NCBI RefSeq assembly: GCF_030758415.1
Contig: NZ_CP132334.1
Coordinates: 434,001-498,000, forward strand
Direction of reading: 5' to 3'
Source of the DNA: Parvularcula sp. IMCC14364
Lineage (GTDB): Bacteria > Pseudomonadota > Alphaproteobacteria > Caulobacterales > Parvularculaceae
Length of the DNA: 64,000 nucleotides
Made by a program: the position numbers and the translations under genes. Position 1 is the stretch's first letter, and every line of letters starts with the position of its first letter. Of the stretch, positions 16,914 through 26,101 are shown piece after piece. The notes beneath the pieces are model-generated. The model did not search any database. It was not told where the DNA came from and was given only the letters and a program-made list of their open reading frames with translations.

Positions 16914-17866
16914 AGCCCCATGCCCGGCCCCAGCAGGTGCCTGGAACGGCTGATTGCCAGCCCTGCCAGTATGGCGAGCAAGCCAATCAGGAATGTGGGC
17001 TTCAGGGGTTCCGCGTAAATCAGCATACCCATAACAATAGCCACGACCGGGGTCACATAATTGGCCATGGCCATAAACCCGGCACCGTTCTTGCGGATCA
17101 GGTTGATAATGACAATGGCCGCAATACCCGAGGGCATGATGCCGAGATAGATCATTGCCAGCCAACTCGTGCTGTCTGTCGCCGTCCAGTCCTGCCCTGA
17201 AATCAGCAGCAGAGGGGTTGCGAAGATCGCCGACGATAAAAGGGTGCCAGCAGCAAAAGTGCGGGCCGGCATCTCCGGTGCCCAGCGCATCATCACTGCA
17301 TAGATGGCATAACAGACATTGGCGATAATCAACCAGAGCTGGGCTGTTACATCGCTGGAGCCGATGCCTTGCAGTGCAGCAGGGCCAATCAGGAAGATCA
17401 CGCCGATCGTGCCTAGGCTGAAGCCTGTGATGCGTGAGAGTGTCAGTGGTTCACGGGCAAAGAAATAAGCCATGACAATCGTCAGCAGGGGCATGAAAGC
17501 CATATAAATCCCGGCGAGCATCGAATCGACCGTTTGCTGCGCCAGTGGAAACAGCGTGAACGGAATAGTATAACCGATCAGGCCACCCGCCAGCATGAAG
17601 CGCCAGCGTCGGTCAAGCTGGCGTTTGCCGTCTTTCACTGTCAGAAGACCTGGCAATGGTCGGCCACTTGCGTAGGCATAGCCGCACAGCAAAAGCGCGG
17701 CGACCCAAAGCCGCACACCAGAGACAACAGCAGGCTCTGCCGTCTGTACGGCCGCCTTGATACAGACAAATGCTGATCCGCCAATAAAAATGAGGGCCGC
17801 CAACATCAGCCAGTCTTTCACCGAGGCGTCACGCAGGACTGAGAGTTGTGGCTGTTCTTCGCTCAT
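16886..17866 (-). CDS. EamA/DMT-family permease
   Basis: A 326-residue protein with about ten hydrophobic helices arranged as two EamA repeats; the first begins near Leu-Ala-Ala-Leu-Ile-Phe-Ile-Gly-Gly-Ser and the second near Leu-Trp-Leu-Ile-Ile-Ala-Asn-Val-Cys-Tyr-Ala. Such permeases export or exchange amino acids or other small metabolites; the substrate cannot be told. The last 28 bases overlap phzF tail to tail. Confidence 0.9.
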   Translation of the reverse strand: MSEEQPQLSVLRDASVKDWLMLAALIFIGGSAFVCIKAAVQTAEPAVVSGVRLWVAALLLCGYAYASGRPLPGLLTVKDGKRQLDRRWRFMLAGGLIGYTIPFTLFPLAQQTVDSMLAGIYMAFMPLLTIVMAYFFAREPLTLSRITGFSLGTIGVIFLIGPAALQGIGSSDVTAQLWLIIANVCYAIYAVMMRWAPEMPARTFAAGTLLSSAIFATPLLLISGQDWTATDSTSWLAMIYLGIMPSGIAAIVIINLIRKNGAGFMAMANYVTPVVAIVMGMLIYAEPLKPTFLIGLLAILAGLAISRSRHLLGPGMGLQKLIRPRK

Positions 17867-18033
17867 TGTCGCCAGCTAGGCTTTGTGCCGGTAAGGGTCA
17901 AGCGCTTTCTCCTGATACCCTTGTGAGAAATTGACGGCCCGTCATGCTCCGATAACGGAGGGATGATCAGTCGCACTCAGCGCGCATATGGGGGAGATTG
18001 CCGCTGTTTTCTTCGCAACTGCACAATAAGCCG

Positions 18034-18121
18034 TTGACTCACAAATCGAATATGCAATGGTCCGCCCGGGCCACGCTGTCCCAACGCAGCGCGACCTATC
18101 TGTAAGGATAGGAGTTACATG
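18034..18121 (+). ncRNA. Candidate serC leader RNA
   Basis: The last 90 bases before serC are rich in nested inverted repeats: a GCCCGGGC-centred element (18064-18071), gctg..cagc (18075-18090), and a hairpin cctatc-tgtaag-gatagg (18096-18113) whose right arm reaches the AGGAG ribosome site. A structured serC motif has been described upstream of serC-serA in Alphaproteobacteria; this fits by position and by sequestering the ribosome site. Family membership was not tested. Confidence 0.4.
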
Positions 18122-19279
18122 ATGACTTTACAGAAGCCGGCAATCACGCCGGATAGACCCTTTTTTTCATCCGGCCCTTGCGCCAAGCGCCCCGGATGGT
18201 CTCTCGCAAATCTGGAAAATGCCCAGCTGGGGCGGTCTCACCGGTCAAAGCCGGGCAAGGCACGTCTGAAGGACGCCATCGACAAGACCCGCAAGGTTCT
18301 GGGCGTACCAGATGAGTATCTTATCGGCATTGTCCCGGCGTCTGACACAGGGGCTGTGGAAATGGCCATGTGGAGCCTCTTGGGGGAGCGCCCTGTCTCC
18401 GTGCTAGCCTGGGAAAGTTTCGGCGAGGGCTGGGTCACAGATGCTGTCAAACAACTGAAGATTGATCCAGTGGTCTTGCGGGCAGATTATGGTGAGATCC
18501 CTGATCTTGCACAGGTTGATCCGTCCCATGACATTGTCTTTACCTGGAATGGCACGACTTCCGGTGTCCGGGTGCCGGGTGCTGACTGGATCAGGGCAGA
18601 TCGCGAAGGGCTGACCATCTGCGACGCGACATCAGCTGCCTTTGCGCAGGACCTGGACTGGCCGAAGCTCGATGTTGTCACATACTCATGGCAGAAAGTA
18701 ATGGGCGGTGAAGCAGCCCATGGTATGCTCATTCTCGGTCCGCGTGCTGTTGACCGGCTGGAAAGCTATACGCCGCCCTGGCCGTTGCCGAAAATTTTCC
18801 GCCTGACCAAGGGCGGTAAACTGAATGCCAGCATTTTCGAAGGCGCGACTATCAATACTCCGTCCATGCTTTGTGTTGAAGACTATATCGACGCGCTGGA
18901 CTGGGCAGAGAGCCTCGGGGGCCTGTCAGCGTTACAGGCGCGGGCAAATGCCAATCTGGCAGCCCTTGAAAACTGGGTTGCCAGAACTGAGTGGGTGGAT
19001 TTTCTGTGTGCCGATGAGGCCATCAGGTCCAATACCTCCGTCACCCTGAAAATCACTGACAGCCGGGTAGCAGCCATGTCGGCTGACGCGCAGCGCGCGT
19101 TTGTGAAGCAGATGGAAAAACACCTTGAGGTCGAGAAAGCCGCTTTTGACATTGGCGGGTATCGCGATGCCCCGCCGGGCCTGCGTATCTGGTGCGGGGC
19201 CACAGTCGAGACGCGGGATGTGGAAAACCTCACGCCATGGCTTGATTGGGCGTTCGAGACGGCACTGGCGGCAGAATAG
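18122..19279 (+). CDS. serC: Phosphoserine aminotransferase
   Basis: The roughly 385-residue PLP enzyme converts 3-phosphohydroxypyruvate and glutamate to O-phosphoserine. It has the alphaproteobacterial/archaeal-type start [14 protein letters not shown] and the PLP lysine in [10 protein letters not shown] near 190. Two adjacent ATGs occur; the second is seven bases from AGGAG and is preferred. serA follows after a PagL-like gene, so the first two serine steps sit together. The leader upstream may be a regulatory RNA. Confidence 0.95.
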   Translation: MTLQKPAITPDRPFFSSGPCAKRPGWSLANLENAQLGRSHRSKPGKARLKDAIDKTRKVLGVPDEYLIGIVPASDTGAVEMAMWSLLGERPVSVLAWESFGEGWVTDAVKQLKIDPVVLRADYGEIPDLAQVDPSHDIVFTWNGTTSGVRVPGADWIRADREGLTICDATSAAFAQDLDWPKLDVVTYSWQKVMGGEAAHGMLILGPRAVDRLESYTPPWPLPKIFRLTKGGKLNASIFEGATINTPSMLCVEDYIDALDWAESLGGLSALQARANANLAALENWVARTEWVDFLCADEAIRSNTSVTLKITDSRVAAMSADAQRAFVKQMEKHLEVEKAAFDIGGYRDAPPGLRIWCGATVETRDVENLTPWLDWAFETALAAE

Positions 19280-19337
19280 GCAATTTACACCATGGTGAAT
19301 ACAGCTATACTCCGGCCCAGTCGCAGGGGATATATAC

Positions 19338-19922
19338 ATGAACTTGACCAGAACACTTGCCGTTTCACTGGTTTCACTGGCCGCGTTGGGCTTCACCGCC
19401 GCGCAGGCAGGGATCGAGGAATTTCGAATCGGCATCGCCAAGCACGACGTGGAACTGACGGGCGACGATCCGCGCGAGAGCGGCGTCAACATTCAACCGC
19501 AAATCGTCTTTACGTCGCCGGATTTCCTGCGCTTCATTGCGTCACCCAATCCTTATCTGATCGCGTCCATCAACACAGATGGCGAGACCAATTTCGCTGG
19601 CGGCGGCCTCCTCTACAAGCGGGACTTTGGTCAGTCGGACTGGTTCTGGGAGCTGGATGGCGGTCTTGTCTATCAGGATGGTCGCACCGATCTGCCGCCA
19701 CCAATCGAAGCAGCAGAGCGCGAGCGCATTCTGGCAACAGAAATTACTTTCGGATCAGAATTGCAATTCCACTTTGTGGCGGGCGTTGGCAAGGCCGTGT
19801 CCGACAAATGGGATGTACAAGCCTATTTCGAGCATCTTTCTCACGGCCAGATTCTCGGCGACACAGAGAAGAACGAGGGCGTCGAGAATGTCGGCCTCAA
19901 ATTCGGGCGTCGCTTCCGTTAG
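19338..19922 (+). CDS. PagL-like acyloxyacyl hydrolase (lipid A deacylase)
   Basis: A 194-residue protein with a signal peptide cleaved after Ala-Gln-Ala, then alternating hydrophobic/polar strands ending in Gly-Arg-Arg-Phe-Arg, as in an eight-strand outer-membrane barrel. The C-terminal part has Phe-Glu-His-Leu-Ser-His-Gly and Glu-Asn-Val-Gly-Leu-Lys-Phe-Gly, matching the His-Ser catalytic region and last strand of the PagL family, which removes an acyl chain from lipid A. It sits between serC and serA with an AGGGGAT ribosome site and is followed by a terminator. Confidence 0.72.
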   Translation: MNLTRTLAVSLVSLAALGFTAAQAGIEEFRIGIAKHDVELTGDDPRESGVNIQPQIVFTSPDFLRFIASPNPYLIASINTDGETNFAGGGLLYKRDFGQSDWFWELDGGLVYQDGRTDLPPPIEAAERERILATEITFGSELQFHFVAGVGKAVSDKWDVQAYFEHLSHGQILGDTEKNEGVENVGLKFGRRFR

Positions 19923-19981
19923 ACATTTGTGAACAGTCAGCCGCAGCGCTGACTGCCCGCAATATATTATATGCATCATCA

Positions 19982-20012
19982 GCCTTGCTGTTTCCACAGC
20001 AGGGCTTTTTTT
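19982..20012 (+). terminator. Rho-independent terminator after the PagL-like gene
   Basis: gccttgctg and cagcagggc form a nine-base stem with one G-T pair around a six-base loop, followed by seven T residues. It lies between the PagL-like gene and serA, so serA probably has its own promoter or depends on read-through. Confidence 0.85.
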
Positions 20013-20045
20013 GTGTTCCCACCTTTCATCTTCAAGGAATGACCA

Positions 20046-21620
20046 ATGCCTAAAATTCTTATCTCTGACAAACTAAGCCCCACTGCCGTACAGATATTCA
20101 AGGATCGCGGCCTCGACGTGACCTATGAACCTTCGTTGGGTCCCGACGCGCAAGAACTGCTGCGTATTATCCCTGAATTTGACGGGCTGGCCGTGCGTTC
20201 TGCCACCAAAGCGACGCCTGAGCTTATTGCGGCTGGTCGGAACCTGAAAGTTATTGGGCGTGCGGGTATTGGCGTTGATAATATCGACATTCCCTCTGCG
20301 ACCAGTGCCGGCATTGTGGTGATGAATACACCCTTTGGCAATTCCATCACCACGGCAGAGCACGCGATTGCGATGATCTTTGCCGCTGCTCGCCGCATTC
20401 CGCAGGCGAATGAAAGCACACATGCCGGGAAGTGGGAAAAGTCGAAATTCATGGGTACGGAGCTTTACGGCAAGACACTGGGTCTAATTGGCTGTGGCAA
20501 TATTGGCTCCATCGTTGCCAGTCGCGGCATTGGCCTTGCCATGAAGGTTGCTGCCTATGATCCCTATCTCACACCTGAGCGCGCCCAGGAACTGGGTATC
20601 GAAAAACTGGACCTGGACGAGTTGCTGGCCAAGGCTGACTTCATCACATTGCACACGCCATTGACGGACCAGACGCGCAATATCCTCTCTGCCGAGAATA
20701 TAGCCAAAACCAAAAAGGGCGTGCGTATTGTCAACTGCGCGCGCGGTGGCCTGATTGATGAAGCAGCTCTGCGCGCAGCGCTGGATGAGGGGCATGTGGC
20801 GGCGGCGGCGCTGGATGTGTTCGCGGAGGAACCCGCCAAAGAGAATGTGCTGTTCGGTCACGAAAATGTCGTCTGTACACCTCATCTGGGTGCTTCAACA
20901 TCTGAAGCACAGGAGAATGTTGCTATCCAGGTTGCCGAGCAGATGTCAGACTATCTTTTGACAGGGGCTGTAACCAACGCGCTCAACATGCCGTCCGTGA
21001 CGGCGGAAGAAGCACCGAAATTGAAACCGTTTGTCAGCCTTGCAGAGAACCTTGGCTCGTTCGCGGGGCAACTCACGGAAACAGGTGTGCGTGAAATCAT
21101 CATCACTTATGCCGGGCCTGTCAGTAAGCTGAATACCAAGCCGCTCACGTCAGCCGTGATTGCCGGCGTGCTGGCGCCAATGCTGCAAGGGGTAAACATC
21201 GTCAGTGCGCCCGCGGTTGCCAAAGAGCGTGGCATCGTCGTCACAGAGACCTTCACTGATGCGGCGCAGAACTTTGGCAGCACGATACAGCTCCAGATCA
21301 CCACAGAGCGGTACAAGCGGACCGTAACCGGGGCCCTGTTTGGCGGTGCACCGCGCATCGTTGAAATCAAGGGAATTGAGATGGAAGCCACTTTTGCGCC
21401 GCATATGCTCTATGTCACCAATGATGACAAACCAGGCCTGATCGGCGCGCTGGGTGTGCTGCTGGCTGAGGCAGGCCTGAATATCGGGACATTCAATCTG
21501 GGCCGGAATGAAGATGGCGCGATTGCCATCGTCGCCGTAGACAGTGAAATCACCGATGCATTGCTGCAGAAAGTCAGTGACTTGACGCATGTACGTCAGG
21601 CCAAGAAATTGCAGTTCTGA
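20046..21620 (+). CDS. serA: D-3-phosphoglycerate dehydrogenase
   Basis: The 524-residue enzyme oxidises 3-phosphoglycerate, the first step of serine synthesis. Seen in order: substrate-binding start Ile-Ser-Asp-Lys-Leu; the NAD fold Gly-Leu-Ile-Gly-Cys-Gly-Asn-Ile-Gly near 146; Asn-Cys-Ala-Arg-Gly-Gly (catalytic Arg) near 233; a Glu-Glu-Pro, then His-Leu-Gly-Ala-Ser-Thr (catalytic His) near 278; an intervening domain; and a C-terminal ACT domain beginning Met-Leu-Tyr-Val-Thr-Asn-Asp-Asp-Lys-Pro-Gly near 454, likely the serine-feedback site. The long form with both regulatory domains is the usual one in Alphaproteobacteria. Confidence 0.96.
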   Translation: MPKILISDKLSPTAVQIFKDRGLDVTYEPSLGPDAQELLRIIPEFDGLAVRSATKATPELIAAGRNLKVIGRAGIGVDNIDIPSATSAGIVVMNTPFGNSITTAEHAIAMIFAAARRIPQANESTHAGKWEKSKFMGTELYGKTLGLIGCGNIGSIVASRGIGLAMKVAAYDPYLTPERAQELGIEKLDLDELLAKADFITLHTPLTDQTRNILSAENIAKTKKGVRIVNCARGGLIDEAALRAALDEGHVAAAALDVFAEEPAKENVLFGHENVVCTPHLGASTSEAQENVAIQVAEQMSDYLLTGAVTNALNMPSVTAEEAPKLKPFVSLAENLGSFAGQLTETGVREIIITYAGPVSKLNTKPLTSAVIAGVLAPMLQGVNIVSAPAVAKERGIVVTETFTDAAQNFGSTIQLQITTERYKRTVTGALFGGAPRIVEIKGIEMEATFAPHMLYVTNDDKPGLIGALGVLLAEAGLNIGTFNLGRNEDGAIAIVAVDSEITDALLQKVSDLTHVRQAKKLQF

Positions 21621-21708
21621 TCAGGACCGAAAGCTGGCCCGAAAGTTGGCCTGACATCGTTTCCGGCTTTCAGGCAGTTGTGCTTTAGAACAACGCCGGG
21701 CAGGTGCC

Positions 21709-21763
21709 AAAAAAAACGCCTCGCCCTTTGTAACCTGCACATTCAGGCCAAAAGGGCGAGGCG
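21709..21763 (-). terminator. Terminator shared by serA and the outer-membrane gene, now cut off from the latter
   Basis: A 13-base stem (cgcctcgcccttt / aaagggcgaggcg) is flanked on the left by seven A residues, giving a T tract on the minus strand. It is placed to end transcripts of the barrel gene at 22631-23248, but insertion of element B (21790-22631) now separates them by over 800 bases. On the plus strand the CTGTTTGTTT after the stem may also serve serA. Confidence 0.75.
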
Positions 21764-21789
21764 CTGTTTGTTTCGGGTGAAAGAGCCTA

Positions 21790-22631
21790 GGCTCAGGACC
21801 TATTAATCTTGTGATCTGATACGAACGGTGATTCAAGATTGCAAAGGAGGCTTTGCAATGAGCGATTTGATTTGGTTATCGAAAGAGCAGTTGTCACGGA
21901 TTGAGCCGTATTTTCCTTTATCCCATGGTGTTCCGCGCGTTGACGACAGGCGTGTATTGTCCGGGATCATCTTCGTGATCCGCAACGGTTTGCGCTGGCG
22001 TGATGCGCCGAAGGAATATGGTCCGCACAAGACTTTATACAATCGCTTTATCCGCTGGAGCCGCTTGGGCGTTTTTGATCGCATCTTTTCGAACCTGTCT
22101 GCGCAAGGGGACGTTTCCGAAACGCTGATGATTGACGCCACGCATTTGAAAGCCCATCGCACCGCGTCCAGCCTTTTAAAAAAGGGGCTTTTCCCAGGCA
22201 CATTGGACGCACAAAAGGCGGCTTGAACTCAAAACTTCACGCCGTTGTCGATAACATGGGACGCCCGCTGATCATGTGCCTGACGGCTGGACAGACAAGC
22301 GATCATATCGGCGCAAAGCTGATCTATCCGGCACTGCCGGAGGGCGCGAAAACCCTGATCGGCGACAAGGGTTACGATAGCGATGAGTTTCGCAGTGCTC
22401 TCACCGCTAAAAACATTCAGCCCTGCATCCCACCGCGAAAAGGACGGCGTCATCCAGCGGAGTTTTGCGAAACTCTCTATAAACAACGCCACAAAGTCGA
22501 GATCATGTTCGGAAGACTGAAAGACTGGCGGCGCGTCGCCACCCGCTATGACCGCTGTGCTCACACATACTTCTCAAGCATCTGCATCGCAGCTACGATG
22601 ATCTTCTGGATCAATCAATGAGTCCTGAGCC
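21790..22631 (+). mobile_element. IS5-family element B, copy 1 (842 bp)
   Basis: Ends are GGCTCAGGAC and GTCCTGAGCC, a ten-base perfect inverted repeat, flanked by TA at 21788-21789 and 22632-22633. The insertion point is inside the stop codon of the outer-membrane gene to the right; the element's terminal C replaces the original third base and keeps TAG. It carries a frameshifted transposase gene on the plus strand; the second copy is at 49728-50569. Confidence 0.93.
21858..22621 (+). CDS. IS5-family transposase (element B copy 1), two frames joined by -1 shift
   Basis: The first frame (ATG at 21858, ending 22226) holds the DNA-binding part, with Arg-Asn-Gly-Leu-Arg-Trp-Arg-Asp-Ala-Pro; the second (to 22621) holds Gly-Asp-Lys-Gly-Tyr-Asp-Ser and Tyr-Lys-Gln-Arg-His-Lys-Val-Glu-x4-Arg-Leu-Lys-Asp-Trp-Arg, the catalytic end. 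A canonical A-AAA-AAG slippery heptamer lies at 22178-22184 in the overlap; a -1 slip there continues into Gly-Arg-Thr-Lys-Gly-Gly-Leu-Asn-Ser-Lys. Confidence 0.92.
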
Positions 22632-23248
22632 TAGAACTTCTTGCCCACAGCCGTCACAACCTGATGGCGCTCAGTGTCATCGTCATAATCAGTATAGCGA
22701 TATTCGACTTTGGCAAAGAGGTTGCGCGGCAGGGCGAATTCACCTCCAAAGCCGACGCGTAACCCGTCATCAAAGGCTTCTGCACCATTGCCGGTCAGCT
22801 GTGAATTGACCAGCGCCACAAGCGTATAAACTGTCAGGTCATCGCGCAGGAGGTAGCCCAGCTTGCCGCCCACTTCTACATCACGGCCTGTATCAACGCC
22901 GCCTGCGAAAGACGTGCTGGACCATTCGATACTGGTAAACGCCCCAATGATCAGTTTTGACATCTGGTGATCATACCCGAGAGAAAACCCCCACAAGGCA
23001 CCATCTTCTTCAATGCTGCCCGCAACAGGATCCTCTGTTTCAAAAGAGTCATAGCCAAGACGCAGTTCTGCGCGCGGTCCGGACAGAACGCTGGACTTTG
23101 CATCGCGCGCGCCAAGGCGTGAGTCTGCAGCAGATGCAGCGGAAACCGCCCGGGGGTTGAAGGTGTATTGTTGCGGCTGGGCTTTCGCTGTGCCCCAGCC
23201 AGCCAGCAGGGCCATGGAAAGCCCCAGGAAAAATTTGGATCGTTTCAT
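22631..23248 (-). CDS. Outer-membrane beta-barrel protein
   Basis: A 205-residue protein with a signal peptide (cleavage after Thr-Ala-Lys-Ala), a low-complexity Ala/Ser/Arg linker, and then about eight amphipathic strands, closing with Thr-Ala-Val-Gly-Lys-Lys-Phe, a typical outer-membrane C-terminal Phe. Strand pattern such as Leu-Arg-Leu-Gly-Tyr-Asp and Ala-Lys-Val-Glu-Tyr-Arg-Tyr-Thr-Asp-Tyr resembles the OmpA-like/Opa-like porin families. The protein is complete, but element B lies in its stop codon and displaces its terminator. Function unknown. Confidence 0.8.
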   Translation of the reverse strand: MKRSKFFLGLSMALLAGWGTAKAQPQQYTFNPRAVSAASAADSRLGARDAKSSVLSGPRAELRLGYDSFETEDPVAGSIEEDGALWGFSLGYDHQMSKLIIGAFTSIEWSSTSFAGGVDTGRDVEVGGKLGYLLRDDLTVYTLVALVNSQLTGNGAEAFDDGLRVGFGGEFALPRNLFAKVEYRYTDYDDDTERHQVVTAVGKKF

Positions 23249-23476
23249 CTCATGCGCTCCGGTGTTTGCATGAGGCGTGTTGTCAGCGCCCAGGCCTTAA
23301 CGCCGGGTTAACCATAACACTGAGCAGTGTTTCAGTGTGTCGGGTCGGCCACAGCTTTTTGCCCGAATTTGCGGTTTGACCGGGGCAGGACGATCCGTCA
23401 TGTATCCGCTTTGATTTCGGCCCCGCTGTGTCGACTCACGGCATAGAGGCTCTTCTAGTTCAGCAAGGCAAAAAAC

Positions 23477-24769
23477 ATGGCAGATGTAGCAGTAATCGGC
23501 GCACAATGGGGCGATGAAGGCAAAGGCAAGGTCGTGGACTGGCTCTCCGCCCGGGCAGAAGTGGTGGTGCGCTTTCAAGGTGGCCACAATGCCGGTCACA
23601 CGCTCGTGGTGGATGGGGAAGTTTACAAACTGTCCCTGCTGCCCTCCGGCATTGTTCGAGAAGGTAAGATGTCAGTTATCGGAAATGGTGTGGTGGTGGA
23701 CCCATGGGCACTGGCCGAAGAAATTGCCCGGTTACAGAAGCAGGGCGTTTCCATCTCGCCCGTCAATCTGGTCATTGCAGAAAATGCGGCGCTCATTTTG
23801 CCGCTGCATGGTGAACTGGATGCCTTGCGAGAGGCCGCCGCGGGTGACGGAAAGATCGGCACCACCAAGCGCGGCATTGGCCCTGCTTATGAAGACAAGA
23901 TCGGGCGCCGGGCCATTCGCCTGATTGACCTCGCCCATCCGGGGTCTCTCAAGGAAAAAGTAGAGAAACTCCTGACACACCATAATGCCTTGCGGCGGGG
24001 TTTAGGGGAGCAGGAAATTACCCCTGATGAGCTGGTTGCGAAGCTAAAAGAAGTGACGCCAAAAGTTCTGCCTTTTGCCGGCCCTGTGTGGAAACTGCTG
24101 CATGATGCACGCAAGGCAGGCAAACGAATCCTGTATGAAGGCGCGCAAGGGGTCTTGCTGGATGTGGATCATGGCACCTATCCTTATGTTACCTCGTCCA
24201 ATGTAGTGGCCGGGCAGGCGGCAGCAGGCACAGGGCTCGGGCCAAAAACCAGCGGCTATGTGCTGGGTATCGTCAAGGCTTATACAACTCGCGTTGGCGA
24301 GGGCCCGTTCCCGACAGAAGACCATGGTGAGCACGGACAAATTCTGGGCGAACGGGGGCGCGAGTTTGGCACGGTCACGGGGCGCAAGCGGCGCTGTGGC
24401 TGGTTTGATGCCGTGCTGGTGCGCCAGTCGCTTAAAATTTCCGGTGTGGATGGCATTGCCCTGACCAAGCTGGATGTGCTGGACGGCCTGCCGGAACTGA
24501 AAGTCTGTGTCGGCTATGATCTTGATGGCAAACAGCTTGATCATTTTCCGGCGGGCATGGATGCCCAGTCGCAGGTAAAGCCGGTTTATGAAACCATTCC
24601 CGGCTGGAGAGACTCAACGGAAGGTGCGCGCAGCTGGGCTGACTTGCCCGCGGAGGCAGTCAAATATGTGCGCCGCCTTGAGGAGTTGATCGAGTGCCCG
24701 GTGGCGCTGGTCTCCACCTCGCCAGAGCGAGAGGACGTGATCCTCATGCGTGACCCTTACGAGAGTTAA
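23477..24769 (+). CDS. purA: Adenylosuccinate synthetase
   Basis: The 430-residue GTP-dependent enzyme joins IMP and aspartate on the way to AMP. It has the P-loop start [11 protein letters not shown] (8-18), the His in Gly-Gly-His-Asn-Ala-Gly-His-Thr near 38-45, Thr-Thr-Lys-Arg-Gly-Ile-Gly-Pro near 131, Gly-Ala-Gln-Gly-x-Leu-Leu-Asp near 222 and Thr-Gly-Arg-Lys-Arg-Arg-Cys-Gly-Trp near 300. Length fits the family. It is four bases upstream of an ArsC-like gene. Confidence 0.97.
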   Translation: MADVAVIGAQWGDEGKGKVVDWLSARAEVVVRFQGGHNAGHTLVVDGEVYKLSLLPSGIVREGKMSVIGNGVVVDPWALAEEIARLQKQGVSISPVNLVIAENAALILPLHGELDALREAAAGDGKIGTTKRGIGPAYEDKIGRRAIRLIDLAHPGSLKEKVEKLLTHHNALRRGLGEQEITPDELVAKLKEVTPKVLPFAGPVWKLLHDARKAGKRILYEGAQGVLLDVDHGTYPYVTSSNVVAGQAAAGTGLGPKTSGYVLGIVKAYTTRVGEGPFPTEDHGEHGQILGERGREFGTVTGRKRRCGWFDAVLVRQSLKISGVDGIALTKLDVLDGLPELKVCVGYDLDGKQLDHFPAGMDAQSQVKPVYETIPGWRDSTEGARSWADLPAEAVKYVRRLEELIECPVALVSTSPEREDVILMRDPYES

Positions 24770-24773
24770 GCCG

Positions 24774-25115
24774 ATGAACTTCTACGGTCTGAAAAATTGC
24801 GACACCTGCCGTATAGCTATGAAAGAACTGGATGCAGCAGGTATCGCCTATGCGTATATTGATGTGCGGGCAGATGGTGTGCCTGCTGGCACTCTGTCTG
24901 GCTGGATCGACCAGATGGGAGCAGATAAGTTGGTCAATCGCCGCTCTACAACCTGGCGCAATCTGACAGAAGCCGAGAAGGCATCAGCGGAAGATAACGC
25001 AAAGTTGCTCTCCCTGTTGCAAGCAAACCCGACGCTCATCAAGCGCCCGGTGATCGAGCAGGGGGCAGGTATTTATGTTGGTTGGCAGGAGTATGTACAA
25101 TCAAGAAATTTTTAA
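24774..25115 (+). CDS. ArsC/Spx-family thioredoxin-fold protein (YffB-like)
   Basis: A 113-residue protein with a Cys-Asp-Thr-Cys pair at residues 8-11 and the Asn-Arg-Arg-Ser-Thr-Thr-Trp-Arg and Leu-Ile-Lys-Arg-Pro-Val-Ile motifs of the ArsC/Spx/YffB group. It may be a small-molecule thiol reductase rather than a true arsenate reductase, because no ars genes are nearby. The ATG at 24774, four bases after purA, is the natural start. Its end overlaps by 15 bases the convergent, IS-split gene. Confidence 0.83.
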   Translation: MNFYGLKNCDTCRIAMKELDAAGIAYAYIDVRADGVPAGTLSGWIDQMGADKLVNRRSTTWRNLTEAEKASAEDNAKLLSLLQANPTLIKRPVIEQGAGIYVGWQEYVQSRNF

Positions 25116-25267
25116 GCCAAGCCTACGAAATAGTGCTTTGCCACCGGTTGAATTCTTGGATAAACTCGCACCCCGAGCTTGGCCGTTTGTATAAAGAATA
25201 AGATCATTATTCTGTCTATTCTCATAATCGGAGAGTTTCCAAAAACGCACGCTGCGCGTAGCTACTA

Positions 25268-26101
25268 GGGTCTGTACCCAATTTAACTGATTGATTTGTT
25301 TGTGCAAAGCGTGATTCAGGGATTTCCGAAAGGGAGTCTTAAATGGCGCGGTTTGATTTGTCGGATGAAGAATGGGCGGTGATTGAACCGTTGTTGCCAA
25401 AGGTTAGCCGCGGCCCGAAGCGCAAAGATGATCGTACGATCCTGAACGGCATCTTTTACATTTTGCGCACAGGCGCGCCATGGCGGGACTTGCCGGAACG
25501 ATATGGACCGTACACGACTGCTTACAATCGGTATAACAGGTGGGGCGAGCGCGGCGTCTGGAAGGGCATATTCGATGCGCTCGCTGAAGAATGTGAGGAC
25601 AGTCTGATCTTCATAGACGCCTCGATTGTCAAAGCTCACCGCGCAGCGAGTGGCTCAAAAAGGGGGAACTGGCGGAAGATATTGGACGCTCACGGGGCGG
25701 TCGCACAAGCAAAGTTCACGTGGCCGTAGATGAAAATGGCAGGCCATTGCGCATTGAGGTCACTGGCGGCCATGTTCATGACAGCCAGGTGATGAATGTC
25801 TTCCTCGACTGGGAGATGCCGCCTCTGGCGATGGTCCTGGACAAAGCCTATGGCAGTGCGAAGATCAGGCGCGATATCGCCGATGAAGGTGCGTTGGCGG
25901 TTATTCCCGCCAAGTCCAATGCGCGCAATCCGGTCCCGCATGACACCAGCCTTTACGCCATGCGTAATATTGTCGAGCGGTTCTTCTGCAAAATGAAAGA
26001 CATGAGACGGCTGGCTACACGGTTCGAGAAATCTCGAAGGAACTTCATCAACATGATATATCTCTTCGCAGCAAAATGCTGGATCAATTGAGTCCACACC
26101 C
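25268..26101 (+). mobile_element. IS5-family element A, copy 2 (834 bp)
   Basis: Same ends and length as copy 1 at 12917-13750, in the opposite orientation, with TA at 25266-25267 and 26102-26103. It splits the AT-rich gene at 25101-26734. The transposase proteins of both copies read the same. Confidence 0.93.
25343..26091 (+). CDS. IS5-family transposase (element A copy 2), two frames joined by -1 shift
   Basis: Frame one runs 25343-25729 and frame two to 26091. A slip at A-AAA-AGG (25657-25663) gives Lys-Lys-Gly-Glu-Leu-Ala-Glu-Asp followed by Gly-Arg-Ser-Arg-Gly-Gly, the usual joining region of IS5-family DDE transposases. Later motifs are Asp-Lys-Ala-Tyr-Gly-Ser and Val-Glu-Arg-Phe-Phe-Cys-Lys-Met-Lys. 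Confidence 0.91.
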
